From Paenibacillus phytorum (GTDB lineage: Bacteria > Bacillota > Bacilli > Paenibacillales > NBRC-103111): a DNA stretch of 64,000 bases. The notes under the pieces were generated by a model that saw nothing but the letters and a program-made list of their open reading frames with translations, searched no databases and had not been told where the DNA came from. The position numbers and the translations under genes are program-made. Each line of letters opens with the position of its first letter. The first letter of the stretch is position 1. This document shows, one piece after another, positions 51,620 to 60,773 of this stretch. The stretch covers positions 62,001 through 126,000 of the forward strand of contig NZ_WHOA01000089.1 in assembly GCF_013141715.1 (NCBI RefSeq), read 5' to 3'.

Positions 51620-52915
51620 ATGCTAACTTGGGTTGCCTTACTTATTTTTGTAGTGACTTATGCGCTTATTATTTCTGAGAAAGTTAATCGAGCGGTCATC
51701 GCCTTACTCGGTGCTGTGATCATGGTTTTTGCCGGTATTCTAGATGTTCACAAAGTGTTTCAACAGTATATTGAATGGGAGACCATCACTCTTCTTATTG
51801 GCATGATGATTCTCGTAGGAATTACGAATCAAACGGGTGTATTTCAGTTCGTCGCCATCCGTGCCGCGAAAGCTGTGAAGGGGGATCCCATGCGAATATT
51901 ACTCGTACTGTCCGTTTTAACTGCTATTGGCTCAGCCCTCTTGGATAACGTAACAACCGTTTTATTGGTCGTCCCGGTCACCATTGCAATTACTCGGATC
52001 CTGGAAATTAATCCCGTCCCTTTCTTGATGTCCGAAATCATTGCTTCCAATATAGGAGGTACAGCTACACTCATTGGAGATCCTCCCAACATCATGATTG
52101 GATCTGCCAACCCGCATTTAACCTTTAATGCCTTTCTGCTCAATTTAGCACCTATTACGATCCTTATATTCGGTGTAGCTCTTTTCATGTTGTATATGAT
52201 GTATAGAAAGCAGCTGCGACCTAATCCTGCTCTGCAAACTAAACTCTTAGAGCTGAATGAACGCGATTATATCAAGGATAAGCTGCTAATGAAAAAATCT
52301 TTACTAATTTTATCACTGACTATAATCGGATTTATGCTTCATGCCATTATTCATGTTGATGCCGCAGTTATCGCGATAACTGGCGCAATTTTACTCATGC
52401 TTTTCGGTCTCAAGGAACACGATGTCGAAAAAGCCTTTGATTCTATTGAGTGGGTAACGATATTCTTCTTTGCTGGCCTTTTTAGCTTAGTCGGAGGTTT
52501 ACAAGAGGTTGGATTAATTAAATCTCTAGCCATGAAAGCTCTAGATGTAACGGAAGGAGACATCACCACCGCTTCATTATTGATTCTCTGGGGTTCTGGT
52601 CTTGCATCAGCGACCATTGACAACATTCCATTCGTTGCTACGATGATCCCCTTAATTAAAGACATGGCCGTGGGGCTTGGACTTGCCGTTGATTCAGAGC
52701 CTATCAATATCCTTTGGTGGTCGCTTGCTCTAGGGGCTTGTTTAGGAGGAAATGGCACAATTATTGGCGCTTCCGCCAATGTTATCGTTGCCGGACTCGC
52801 CGCCAAAGAGGGCAAAGGCTTCAGTTATATGGAATTTCTGAAGGTGGGGGCTCCTATAACCCTTGTGTCTCTGGCAATAGCCCATGTTTATATCTATCTC
52901 CGCTATCTACTGTAA
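51620..52915 (+). CDS. ArsB/NhaD-type ion transporter (SLC13-like permease)
   Basis: A 431-residue protein with about eleven membrane segments. NVTTVLLVVPVT, ATLIGDPPNIMIGSAN and ATIDNIPFVATMIPL are the repeated-hairpin motifs of the ion transporter superfamily (ArsB, NhaD, CitM). Substrate cannot be fixed; anion or sodium export are both possible. ATG 51620 follows GAGGAGG; the frame continues upstream to 51398 without a start site. Confidence 0.88.
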   Translation: MLTWVALLIFVVTYALIISEKVNRAVIALLGAVIMVFAGILDVHKVFQQYIEWETITLLIGMMILVGITNQTGVFQFVAIRAAKAVKGDPMRILLVLSVLTAIGSALLDNVTTVLLVVPVTIAITRILEINPVPFLMSEIIASNIGGTATLIGDPPNIMIGSANPHLTFNAFLLNLAPITILIFGVALFMLYMMYRKQLRPNPALQTKLLELNERDYIKDKLLMKKSLLILSLTIIGFMLHAIIHVDAAVIAITGAILLMLFGLKEHDVEKAFDSIEWVTIFFFAGLFSLVGGLQEVGLIKSLAMKALDVTEGDITTASLLILWGSGLASATIDNIPFVATMIPLIKDMAVGLGLAVDSEPINILWWSLALGACLGGNGTIIGASANVIVAGLAAKEGKGFSYMEFLKVGAPITLVSLAIAHVYIYLRYLL

Positions 52916-52927
52916 GAGGATAAGACA

Positions 52928-52956
52928 TAAAAAAAGCTGTCCACAAAGGACAGCTC
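52928..52956. terminator. bidirectional terminator
   Basis: AAAAAAGCTGTCC-ACAAA-GGACAGCTCT: stem of 8-9 bp, placed between the convergent transporter and ytfJ; the strong T run serves the minus (ytfJ) strand. Confidence 0.82.
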
Positions 52957-52973
52957 TAACGAAGGCCAATCAG

Positions 52974-53471
52974 CTAAACAATGAAATTTTGATTCTCGAT
53001 ATTGGTTACATTTGTTCCGTTCGTGCCTACAGTGCTGGCAGGTGTCTTGGCTCCTAAGCCTTTGATCATGCTTTGAATTCTGTCAACCACTTGCGGTGCG
53101 GAGTCAATGAGGCGTTCAAGAATATGTGTTTGGTTGTCCAGTGGAACAACCTTCACACCATTTTTCCCTACGACGAGGAAAGCAATAGGTGTAATGGATA
53201 CCCCTCCGCCGCTACCGCCACCGAAAGGAAGAACAACCTTTGCATTCAGCGCATCGCTTCTACCTGCAGAACCGCCTTCGATTTCAATTTCGGAATCTGT
53301 CACGAATTCGCTGCCTCCTGCGGCAAAACCGAAACCAACTTTGGATATCGGCATAATAACACTACCGTCCGGCGTTTCAACAGGATCACCGACAATCGTG
53401 TTAACGTCGACCATTTCTTTAATATTTTCCATGGCGACTTTCATGAGGCCTTGAATCGGGTGTTCGGACAT
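52974..53471 (-). CDS. ytfJ: GerW-family sporulation protein YtfJ
   Basis: A 165-residue protein: HPIQGLMKVAMENIKEMVDVNTIVGDPVET (in parts MKVAMENIKEMVDVNTIVG), a Gly-rich stretch LPFGGGSGGGVSITPIAFLVV and VQSMIKGL-like helix at the end. The family (YtfJ/GerW) is sporulation-associated. ATG follows AAGGAGG. A hairpin repeat lies upstream. Confidence 0.92.
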   Translation of the reverse strand: MSEHPIQGLMKVAMENIKEMVDVNTIVGDPVETPDGSVIMPISKVGFGFAAGGSEFVTDSEIEIEGGSAGRSDALNAKVVLPFGGGSGGGVSITPIAFLVVGKNGVKVVPLDNQTHILERLIDSAPQVVDRIQSMIKGLGAKTPASTVGTNGTNVTNIENQNFIV

Positions 53472-53485
53472 GATCGTATTCCTCC

Positions 53486-53535
53486 TTAGAGTTTTTAGCC
53501 AGATAAACTGGCATCAAAAGCACAAGCGTCAAAAA
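53486..53535 (-). repeat. hairpin-repeat unit upstream of ytfJ
   Basis: Sense GCTTGTGCTTTTGATGCC, AGTTTATCTGGCTAAAAACT, CTAAGGAGG. A degenerate member with a mismatched stem. Confidence 0.6.
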
Positions 53536-53588
53536 GCAATAATGGTTCATTTGTAGAATGCCCTTAGTGGAATATCGTTATGTACAGT

Positions 53589-54299
53589 TCAAGAAGCCGT
53601 TTTAACTCGCGACCTTATCTTCAGTGTCTTCAAAACGATTTGAATCCATGTACGAATACCACCTTTTACTTTGGCCGCTCTGCTAATCAAACGCACTCCT
53701 GCAACTACTACAAACCAAATACGGATACGTCCTGCAAAACGAAATTCGGTTGAAAATTGCTTTTCATTATATTGCGGAATAACATCGATGTGCGGTTTCC
53801 CCGTTAAGTTCACATAGCGAATGGAAAAGCCAAGCAGCGAAGATTTGATTCCCCATATTGCCCCTGTTGTAATCGCTGTTTCAGGAGCATCACCTACGCC
53901 TACGCGAGTTATCCATTTCAAATCGGTACACTCTACTTTCGCTAATGTCTGCTTCGTCCAATCATAAAGGTTTAATGTATGTACAAGTGCTTCCTTTGCT
54001 TGATTGTAAACGTAGAGTATTTTTTCTTTCGTGATATGATCCTTGGTTTCATCTTTAAGTTTGGAACTGGCTTTGGTTACAATTTCCGATTTAATCAAAA
54101 TCCCCTTCGTAAAGCCTTTGAATTGTATGATTGGAATAACGTAACGATAGCGTATAAGCCCGAATAACGCCCGCATTTCCACTGATAGCGTATCATTGTC
54201 CTTCACTCTGGAGAAGTTGAATTCGCCACGAATGAAACTGAATAGGAAAACAATGATCACAAAAATGATAAAAAGACATACAATCCCCAGCCACAACAA
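53589..54299 (-). CDS. ytfI: YtfI-like protein (DUF2953)
   Basis: A 236-residue protein with an N-terminal span (LWLGIVCLFIIFVIIVFLFSF) and a soluble part whose middle (KVECTDLKWITRVGVGDAPETAITTGAIW in parts) is typical of DUF2953. In B. subtilis ytfI lies next to ytfJ. TTG start after GGAGGG. Function unknown, co-occurring with sporulation genes. Confidence 0.8.
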   Translation of the reverse strand: MLWLGIVCLFIIFVIIVFLFSFIRGEFNFSRVKDNDTLSVEMRALFGLIRYRYVIPIIQFKGFTKGILIKSEIVTKASSKLKDETKDHITKEKILYVYNQAKEALVHTLNLYDWTKQTLAKVECTDLKWITRVGVGDAPETAITTGAIWGIKSSLLGFSIRYVNLTGKPHIDVIPQYNEKQFSTEFRFAGRIRIWFVVVAGVRLISRAAKVKGGIRTWIQIVLKTLKIRSRVKTAS

Positions 54300-54312
54300 C
54301 TTAGAATCCCTC

Positions 54313-54346
54313 CTAATATAGGGATCTTTGAGCGTAGCTCAAAGTC
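54313..54346 (-). repeat. degenerate hairpin upstream of ytfI
   Basis: Sense GACTTTGAGCTACGCTCAAAGAT then CCCTATATTAGGAGG: an inverted repeat CTTTGAGC-TAC-GCTCAAAG just before the ribosome site, in the manner of the hairpin-repeat family. Confidence 0.4.
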
Positions 54347-54356
54347 TCTCCGCCTA

Positions 54357-54402
54357 ACAAAAAATCCACCTGCAAGAAAAAGTCTTCTCGTAGGTGGAGT
54401 TA
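54357..54402 (-). terminator. terminator downstream of scpB
   Basis: Sense TCCACCTACGAGAAGA, CTT loop, TTTCTTGCAGGTGGA and TTTTTT, about 40 bases after the scpB stop. Confidence 0.88.
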
Positions 54403-54442
54403 GTATGACCTTAAAAAGGAAATGAAATGCATGTGCGGGTAC

Positions 54443-55066
54443 TCATTCAGTTTCATCACTTACATCTTCAAGTGTAATCTGCTTCTGATCTCCGCCTAAT
54501 CGGTCAAATAATAGACGTGTCTCTTCTTCCAGATCGAAATTCCCTTGGAAGCTTGCCGAATCTGGGAGCTCCGTAATCGAGCTAAGCCCGAAATATTCTA
54601 GAAATTGCTTGGAGGTTCCGTACAATATCGGTCTACCTACCGCATCGGCGCGTCCGACTTCTGTTATCAAGTCTTTGCCGGTTAAGGTCGCTAAGGCTCG
54701 ATCGCATTTTACGCCGCGGATCTCCTCAATTTCGACTCTTGTAATTGGTTGTTTATACGCAACAATGGACAACGTCTCTAACGCGGCTTGCGATAGGGAC
54801 GATCGCGATGGCGAATAAGCAAGACGTTCAAAATAGGGCGCATGCTCAGCTAAGGTTGTTAATTGATATGCTCCAGCTACTTCCACAATCTGAACGCCAC
54901 GACCCTTTCGTTTGAACTCCGTTCTCATATCTTTGAGTAGATCACGAACCAAATAAAGATCAAGCTCCATGACTTCAGCTAATTGCTTGGCATCCAATCC
55001 TTCGTCGCCAGAGGCAAAGAGCAGTCCTTCAATAATTGATTTCATCTGTTGAAAATTGAGTGTCAA
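54443..55066 (-). CDS. scpB: segregation and condensation protein B
   Basis: ScpB is the winged-helix dimer that regulates the Smc-ScpA condensin. The 207-residue form has IIEGLLFASGDEGLDAKQLAEV, LETLSIVAYKQPITRVEIEEIRGV and the GRPILYGTSKQFLEYFGL motif. I start at TTG 55066, nine bases after AGGAGG; it overlaps scpA by 38 bases. The longer frame to 55108 has no site. Confidence 0.95.
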   Translation of the reverse strand: MTLNFQQMKSIIEGLLFASGDEGLDAKQLAEVMELDLYLVRDLLKDMRTEFKRKGRGVQIVEVAGAYQLTTLAEHAPYFERLAYSPSRSSLSQAALETLSIVAYKQPITRVEIEEIRGVKCDRALATLTGKDLITEVGRADAVGRPILYGTSKQFLEYFGLSSITELPDSASFQGNFDLEEETRLLFDRLGGDQKQITLEDVSDETE

Positions 55067-55820
55067 TGTCAGAATCCTCCTCTTTGGCTTGGATGACGAT
55101 GTCTTCAAATAGCTTGTACTGATAACAAACCACTTTTTTCATTTTCATTAATTCGAGAATCGCTAAGAAAGTCACAACTATTTCTTCACGTGTCATTTCG
55201 TAGTCGAATAGCTTTGAGAAAAGCAGCTTGCCGCCTTTGAACTTAAGTAAGTCAATTACCTCACGGATGCGTTCTTTAACGGAAATTTCATCTCTACGTA
55301 TTCTTGTAACCACATTGCGGTTAGCCAGCTTTCTTAACGTTCGCTGAAAGGCAAATAAGAGGTCTGCGACATCAAGCCCCTCAACAGGATTCTCGTGAAT
55401 ATCAGGCAGGTAAGACGTTAAATCCTCAGGTTCACGTGTATAAACCAGACTACGTTCTACTTCTTTATCCCTAAGCATATCGGCAATCGATTTGTACTTC
55501 CGGTATTCAATCAGCTTCGCAACAAGCTCAGCGCGAGGATCTAGAGAGTCGTCCATATCATCAAAATATTCATCAAATTCAATAACAGGCGGCTTAGGCA
55601 ATAGCATTTTGCTCTTGATAGAGAGAAGTGTTGCTGCCATCACAAGAAATTCACTCGTAATATCCAGCTCCAATTCATGCATAGCTTGCACATAACCCAA
55701 GTACTGGTCTGTGATTTCTTTGATCGGAATATTATAAATGTCAAGTTCATTTTTATCGATAAGATGAAGCAATAGATCAAGGGGGCCTTCAAATGCTTCT
55801 AGCTTATAGGTTACTTTCAT
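55029..55820 (-). CDS. scpA: segregation and condensation protein A
   Basis: ScpA is the kleisin that bridges the Smc heads. The 263 residues show the N-terminal FEGPLDLLLHLIDKNELDI and the C-terminal winged-helix region REEIVVTFLAILELMKMKKV. ATG follows GGGGGAG. Coupled to scpB by overlap. Confidence 0.97.
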   Translation of the reverse strand: MKVTYKLEAFEGPLDLLLHLIDKNELDIYNIPIKEITDQYLGYVQAMHELELDITSEFLVMAATLLSIKSKMLLPKPPVIEFDEYFDDMDDSLDPRAELVAKLIEYRKYKSIADMLRDKEVERSLVYTREPEDLTSYLPDIHENPVEGLDVADLLFAFQRTLRKLANRNVVTRIRRDEISVKERIREVIDLLKFKGGKLLFSKLFDYEMTREEIVVTFLAILELMKMKKVVCYQYKLFEDIVIQAKEEDSDIDTQFSTDEINY

Positions 55821-55836
55821 TTTGTTCTCCCCCTTG

Positions 55837-56478
55837 TCATAGTGAAAATAGATTCATCACAAACTGCGCGGCAAACGGATAAATATGTCCGAGCGCCCAT
55901 TGACCAACCGGTGTAATCAGTAAAACAATAACTAGAATAAGTGCATAACGTTGATTTCGTGTAAACCATCCCTGCTTTTTGTAAGGAAAAAGTCCTTTCA
56001 AAATATGCCATCCGTCGAGCGGATAAAGGGGCAGCATATGTATAAGACAAATCATTAAATTGACGATGACGCAGTACTGCAAATAGACTCGCCACTGTTC
56101 TACGGTAATGGACTCAGTCCCTCCACCTACCAAAGCCGGAAGAAAGAAATAAAGCCACCAGAAGAACAAAACGAGCAGCAAATTCGTAAAAGGACCCGCT
56201 AAATAAACAAGTGTGTGGGATAGCCTCGGTCTTTTCTTAAATCGTAATTCATCTACCGGTAATTTCTTCGACCAACCATAGGGCCCGAAAATGATCATAG
56301 CTAGCCCCAAGGCATCTAAATGTGCCAAGGGGTTTAGCGATAACCGTTTGCTTTCTCGAGCTGTCCGATCTCCGAGCAGCCAAGCTACCCCCGCATGAGC
56401 TGCGTCGTGCAGCGTCATTGCGATCAGAAAAGCGAACAACCTGGGCAGCAGTGTTTCCAGATGATAATAAGAAAGCAT
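55837..56478 (-). CDS. site-2-protease-like M50 membrane protease
   Basis: A 213-residue polytopic protein. The zinc site reads HDAAH (HExxH with Asp for Glu, near residue 23) in LIAMTLHDAAHAGVAWLLGD, and the third ligand NPLAHLD motif follows; a later MLPLYPLDGWHIL is the family's NPxPxxDGG-like segment. If Asp cannot act as base, the enzyme could be inactive, but HD variants exist in this family. It overlaps the ribH stop by one base (TAATG). Confidence 0.83.
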   Translation of the reverse strand: MLSYYHLETLLPRLFAFLIAMTLHDAAHAGVAWLLGDRTARESKRLSLNPLAHLDALGLAMIIFGPYGWSKKLPVDELRFKKRPRLSHTLVYLAGPFTNLLLVLFFWWLYFFLPALVGGGTESITVEQWRVYLQYCVIVNLMICLIHMLPLYPLDGWHILKGLFPYKKQGWFTRNQRYALILVIVLLITPVGQWALGHIYPFAAQFVMNLFSL

Positions 56479-56948
56479 TACGAAGTGAATTGCTTCGTCA
56501 AATTCGCCATTTCAATCGCTGTTACAGCAGCTTCCCAGCCTTTATTTCCAGCTTTGGTACCCGCACGTTCTACCGCTTGCTCAATGGAATCTGTTGTTAA
56601 AACACCAAAAATCGTAGGAACGCCTGTTTTCAGGTTTATAGCAGAAACGCCTTTCGCTACTTCGCTGCACACATAATCAAAATGCGGAGTTGATCCTCGA
56701 ATTACCGCACCTAGTGTGATAACAGCATCGTACTTTCCGCTTTCAGCCATTTTTTGAGCGATTAGCGGAAGTTCAAATGCTCCTGGTACCCAAGCGATAT
56801 CAACTTCATCTTCATTTACGCCATGACGTTTCAGAGCGTCCTGTGCGCCACCCAACAATTTGGATGTAATAAATTCATTGAAACGACCTACAACGATACC
56901 ATATTTCAAGTTTTGCGAAATTAAATGTCCTTCAAAAATGTTAGCCAT
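56478..56948 (-). CDS. ribH: 6,7-dimethyl-8-ribityllumazine synthase
   Basis: RibH condenses the ribityl pyrimidine with dihydroxybutanone phosphate. The 156 residues have [43 protein letters not shown] and the active His in TPHFDY. ATG after GGGAG. Last gene of the rib operon. Confidence 0.97.
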   Translation of the reverse strand: MANIFEGHLISQNLKYGIVVGRFNEFITSKLLGGAQDALKRHGVNEDEVDIAWVPGAFELPLIAQKMAESGKYDAVITLGAVIRGSTPHFDYVCSEVAKGVSAINLKTGVPTIFGVLTTDSIEQAVERAGTKAGNKGWEAAVTAIEMANLTKQFTS

Positions 56949-56998
56949 GGTGAGATTCTCCCTTTCCTATTTGAACAAGTTATTTGATTTAATTAGAT

Positions 56999-58225
56999 TT
57001 AAATACCGCTGCCCGAGTCTTGAAAACTCAGCATATGGCCAAGCTTGTTTTTCTTCGTTTGTAAATAATTAAGGTTATCAGCTTTACTGTCCATTTGAAT
57101 GGGTACCCGCTCAACCACTTCAAGGCCGTATCCTTCAAGACCTTTAATTTTGCGTGGATTATTCGTTAAAAGACGAAGCTGCGTGATGCCAAGATCTTTC
57201 AAAATTTGCGCCCCAATCCCATAATCCCGAAGATCAGGAGCAAAGCCTAGCTTAATATTCGCTTCTACGGTATCTAATCCCTGCTCTTGCAAGGCATAGG
57301 CCTTCAATTTATTGATTAAACCGATTCCGCGACCTTCCTGTCGCATATATAATAATACACCATTGCCCTCTTCATCAATCTGTTTTAATGCGGCATCCAG
57401 TTGTGGACCGCAGTCGCAGCGATGAGAATGGAAAACATCCCCAGTCAAGCACTCGGAGTGCACGCGTACCAACGTTGGTTTAGAAGGGTCAATTGTCCCT
57501 TTGACAAGGGCTACGTGTTCTTTGTTATCAAGCAGGTTCGTATAAGCAATAGCCTTGAAAACGCCGAAGTCGGTAGGAAGTTTAATTTCAACCTCACGTT
57601 CAACTAATTTCTCCTGCTGATTCCGGTAATGTATTAAGTCCTGAATCGTGATAATGCGCAAGTCGTGTTTCGCTGCAATTTCCATCAAGTCCGGTACACG
57701 TGCCATCGTCCCGTCTTCCTTGATGACTTCACAAATGACTCCTGCTGGGTAAGAGCCACACAAGATTGCTAGATCTATCGTCGCTTCCGTATGTCCCGCT
57801 CTGCGAAGGACACCGCCCTTCTTTGCAATCAGAGGAAAAATATGGCCAGGTCTGCGGAAATCCTGCGGTTTTGTTGCGGGATCAATCAAGCCCATAATCG
57901 TTCTTGAACGCTCATGCGCAGATATCCCTGTGCTTGTATCCATATGGTCAACTGAAACGGTAAACGCTGTTCCGTGATAATCCGTATTCCGAGCGACCAT
58001 GGGAGGCAGCTCAAGTTCTTGTGCACGTTCTTCCGTTATAGGTGCACAAACGAGTCCGCGTCCCTCTCTGATCATGAAATTAATGACCTCTGGCGTAGTT
58101 TTATCAGCAAGTGCGATAAAGTCGCCTTCGTTTTCACGATCCTCATCATCTACAACAATAATGACTTTACCTAGTTTAAGATCATTCAGCGCTTCTTCTA
58201 TGGTATTGAAGATTATTTGTGTCAT
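56999..58225 (-). CDS. ribBA: bifunctional RibBA: dihydroxybutanone phosphate synthase and GTP cyclohydrolase II
   Basis: The N-terminal half (about 1-205) is the RibB domain with [13 protein letters not shown] and [18 protein letters not shown]. The C-terminal half is GTP cyclohydrolase II with zinc cysteines in [19 protein letters not shown] (parts) and [12 protein letters not shown]. Both feed riboflavin synthesis. 408 residues when started at ATG 58225, eight bases after AAGGAG; the GTG at 58231 is less likely. An array of hairpin repeats separates it from ribE. Confidence 0.97.
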   Translation of the reverse strand: MTQIIFNTIEEALNDLKLGKVIIVVDDEDRENEGDFIALADKTTPEVINFMIREGRGLVCAPITEERAQELELPPMVARNTDYHGTAFTVSVDHMDTSTGISAHERSRTIMGLIDPATKPQDFRRPGHIFPLIAKKGGVLRRAGHTEATIDLAILCGSYPAGVICEVIKEDGTMARVPDLMEIAAKHDLRIITIQDLIHYRNQQEKLVEREVEIKLPTDFGVFKAIAYTNLLDNKEHVALVKGTIDPSKPTLVRVHSECLTGDVFHSHRCDCGPQLDAALKQIDEEGNGVLLYMRQEGRGIGLINKLKAYALQEQGLDTVEANIKLGFAPDLRDYGIGAQILKDLGITQLRLLTNNPRKIKGLEGYGLEVVERVPIQMDSKADNLNYLQTKKNKLGHMLSFQDSGSGI

Positions 58226-58239
58226 ATTCACCTCTCCTT

Positions 58240-58348
58240 AGAGCTTTGCTTTAGCAAAACTGACTTCGTAAGCATAAGCCTGAGCTTTGCATTAGCAAAG
58301 CTTTCTTCGTAAGCGTAAACTTGAGTTTTGCTTTAGCAAAGATTCTTC
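58240..58348 (-). repeat. three hairpin-repeat units between ribE and ribBA
   Basis: Unit stems: AGTTTTGCTAAAGCAAAGCT nearest ribBA, then AGCTTTGCTAATGCAAAGCT, then a distal one. Each is preceded by (T/C)TTA(T/C)GCTTACGAAG. The last is directly before CTAAGGAGAGG. Confidence 0.85.
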
Positions 58349-58354
58349 AAGCTC

Positions 58355-59026
58355 CTACATAAAACCGTTATCGGCAAGGAAGCTCGCAGTTAGCGTACTT
58401 TTCTTTTTCCCGTTTCCATCCGAAGATTCAGATGGACCGAACTTTAGCAGGCGCTCCATATATTTGCCTAGTACGTCACATTCTATGTTGACCGTATCTC
58501 CGGCCTTTTTATCATGCAGAACCGTCTGAGCAAGGGTATGCGGGATGATGGAAACCGCCACTTCATGATCATTGACATCAACAACAGTAAGGCTTATGCC
58601 GTCAATTGTGATGGAACCCCCGGAAATGATATATCGGAAAATGTGCTTGTTCTCCGGTTCGAACCGGTAAACGACGGCATTCTCTTCGGGTATTCGTGAA
58701 AGGATCGTTGCGGTTGCATCCACATGCCCTTGAACAATGTGCCCGCCGAACCGGCCATTCGCTGCCATCGCTCGCTCCAAATTCACGCGTGTGCCTGTTT
58801 GTAGTTTGCGAAGATTCGTCTTACGGTATGTTTCTGGCATAACATCCACGGAAAATGAGTCGTTATCAAAGGCTATGACCGTTAAACAGACGCCATTTAC
58901 AGAAATACTGTCACCGAGGTGGACATCTTCAAGCACTTTCTTGGCAGCGATGGTCAATACCATCGCTTGCCCTTGACTATGAATGCGGCGCATGTGGCCG
59001 ATTTCTTCGATAATTCCGGTAAACAT
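58355..59026 (-). CDS. ribE: riboflavin synthase alpha chain
   Basis: RibE dismutates two lumazines to riboflavin. The 223 residues hold two lumazine-binding repeats: MFTGIIEEIG and GDSISVNGVCLTV in the first, GGHIVQGHVD-starting second with GSITIDGISLTVVD. C-terminal tail is Ser/Gly/Lys-rich. GGAGG precedes ATG by 8 bases. Confidence 0.97.
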   Translation of the reverse strand: MFTGIIEEIGHMRRIHSQGQAMVLTIAAKKVLEDVHLGDSISVNGVCLTVIAFDNDSFSVDVMPETYRKTNLRKLQTGTRVNLERAMAANGRFGGHIVQGHVDATATILSRIPEENAVVYRFEPENKHIFRYIISGGSITIDGISLTVVDVNDHEVAVSIIPHTLAQTVLHDKKAGDTVNIECDVLGKYMERLLKFGPSESSDGNGKKKSTLTASFLADNGFM

Positions 59027-59042
59027 GCAAGTCCTCCATTCG

Positions 59043-60152
59043 TTAGCTCTTATAATTCGGGTAGCCGGTTATGCAAATATCCGGTCCGAACTGCTCGACC
59101 TTGAGTCGGTCGAGCGTAATCGCATCATCCATCTTCGCGAAGCCATCGAAGTTGATGTTTACAGGTGCTGCAGAGCCTCCGCCGATAATTTTCGGCGCAA
59201 ACATCAGCACCAGCTTATCGATCAGGCGCTGCTCCAGCATAGCGCCGTTGAGCTTCCCTCCACCCTCTAGGAGGATGGAGCCGATCTCGCGCTCGCCGAG
59301 CTGCCGCATGGCGAGCGTCAGGTCCACCTGCGGGCCGTCCCCGCAGGTGAGGACCGTGATGCCGCGCGCTTCCAGCGCGGCACGCCGTGAATGGGGCGCC
59401 TGTGCGCTCGCGAGCAGGATCGTCGGCTGACGATCCTGCTCCGTGAGCACCCGGGCGCCCAGCGGGACTCGCAAGAGCGAGTCCGCGACGATCCGTACCG
59501 GCTGCACAGCCGGTACGTCACCGCGCGCGCTCAGCAGCGGGTCGTCGGCGATGACCGTGCTGACGCCGACCATGATACCCTGGTGCCGATGGCGCAGGGT
59601 ATGAACAAAGGCACGCGACGCTGGCGACGTGATCCACTTGCTGTCGCCGGTCTTCGAGGCAATGCGGCCGTCAAGCGTGCTCGCTGTCTTCATCGTCACA
59701 TAAGGCATGCGGGTGACGATGTATTTGTTGAAGGCCTCGTTCATTGCCGCGGCCTCCTCTGCAAGCAGCCCAACCGTCACGTCGAGACCATGCTCACGCA
59801 GCTTTGCGATGCCTGTCCCAGCAACCTGCGGGTTCGGATCAGTTCCAGCGACGACAACCCGTGACACGCCGGCCTCAATGAGTCGGTCGCTGCACGGTGG
59901 CGTCTTGCCAAAGTGACTGCACGGCTCTAATGTCACATAAGCTGTGCTGCCCTTAGCTTCCTCGCCTGCCATTTGCAAGGCGAGAACCTCGGCATGGCCA
60001 TGTCCGCGCTTTAGGTGCGCTCCCATGCCAACGATGCGTCCATTTTTAACAAGAACACACCCTACTACAGGATTAATTCCCGTCTGACCAAGAGCACTTT
60101 CTGCCATTTGCAGAGCAAGCCTCATGTAGGCTTCGTCATTCAGTACATGCAC
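59043..60152 (-). CDS. ribD: riboflavin biosynthesis deaminase/reductase RibD
   Basis: RibD has an N-terminal deaminase domain with zinc motif HAEVLAL and PCSHFGKTPPC, and a C-terminal reductase domain (MPYVTMKTASTLDGRIA, LLEGGGKLNGAML). I use GTG 60152, ten bases after AAAGG, instead of the GTG at 60161 that touches the site; 369 residues. Most of 59270-59900 is very GC-rich (45 of 60 in 59341-59400) compared with its surroundings. First gene after the FMN riboswitch. Confidence 0.96.
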   Translation of the reverse strand: MHVLNDEAYMRLALQMAESALGQTGINPVVGCVLVKNGRIVGMGAHLKRGHGHAEVLALQMAGEEAKGSTAYVTLEPCSHFGKTPPCSDRLIEAGVSRVVVAGTDPNPQVAGTGIAKLREHGLDVTVGLLAEEAAAMNEAFNKYIVTRMPYVTMKTASTLDGRIASKTGDSKWITSPASRAFVHTLRHRHQGIMVGVSTVIADDPLLSARGDVPAVQPVRIVADSLLRVPLGARVLTEQDRQPTILLASAQAPHSRRAALEARGITVLTCGDGPQVDLTLAMRQLGEREIGSILLEGGGKLNGAMLEQRLIDKLVLMFAPKIIGGGSAAPVNINFDGFAKMDDAITLDRLKVEQFGPDICITGYPNYKS

Positions 60153-60192
60153 GAAGTTCACCGCCTTTCAGGTCCATTCCAAAATTTGAATG

Positions 60193-60227
60193 CAAAAAGG
60201 CCCCTCCGTGTATCGGATAGGGGCCAG
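60193..60227 (-). terminator. riboswitch terminator upstream of ribD
   Basis: Sense GGCCCCTATCCGATACACGGAGGGGCC followed by TTTTTG. It lies between the FMN aptamer and ribD, so it is probably the expression platform. Bases 60228-60390 between them contain no gene. Confidence 0.85.
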
Positions 60228-60391
60228 AGATTGTCTAGATAACACGAAGAAGCTTCATCCATTCATACTTGCCGCATTTTTGATCAAATCAAACAACAAC
60301 GACGTATCTGCTTCAAAAAACAGACCTGCCGAATTTTTGTTTACGTGAAAAAATGTACAAGCATGCATAGCGAAATCAGATGTTCGCGTTT

Positions 60392-60565
60392 TCCTTCTCC
60401 CATCCAGACTATACTGTCGGTTCCGGAATTGCACCGGATCAGCCGTAGCGAAGCTGTGTGTCAGGTACCGCTAGCTTCAAAACGGGTCACGGACTTATCG
60501 ACATCATGTAACGGGTACATGCTATCGAATCACCGCCGGTGTGGAATTTCACCACGCCCCGAAGG
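60392..60565 (-). promoter_or_regulatory. FMN riboswitch (RFN element)
   Basis: Sense strand has the conserved blocks CTTCGGGGCGTGGTGAAA, TCCACACCGGCGGTGAT, AGTCCGTGACCCG, GATCCGGTGCAATTCCGGA-ACCGACAGTATAGTCTGGATGGGAGAAGG (in parts). This is a typical FMN aptamer. FMN binding should favour the terminator at 60193-60227 and repress ribD-ribE-ribBA-ribH. Confidence 0.97.
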
Positions 60566-60720
60566 TTTTGCATACATATAAAAGTAACTTACAACTAAGA
60601 ACTAGCTAAAAATTACTTTGGTAATGAAAAATTTATCACTCACACTTACAAAAAGCAAGTGCTTTTTTCCTTTTCACATTAATTTCTTACTTTTTCTATG
60701 AATTCACTCGGAATTAGATT

Positions 60721-60762
60721 GAAAAAGAAACCTATTGAAATTAATCAACAGGTTTCTTTTCG
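60721..60762 (-). terminator. terminator downstream of ppiB
   Basis: Sense GAAACCTGTTG-ATTAATTT-CAATAGGTTTC then TTTTTC, 12 bases after the ppiB stop. Confidence 0.9.
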
Positions 60763-60773
60763 ATTATGCCAAA

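Noticed and set aside
59391..59864. Plus-strand 157-codon frame in the GC-rich part of ribD
   Set aside because: High GC lowers stop frequency; the frame lies opposite intact RibD motifs.
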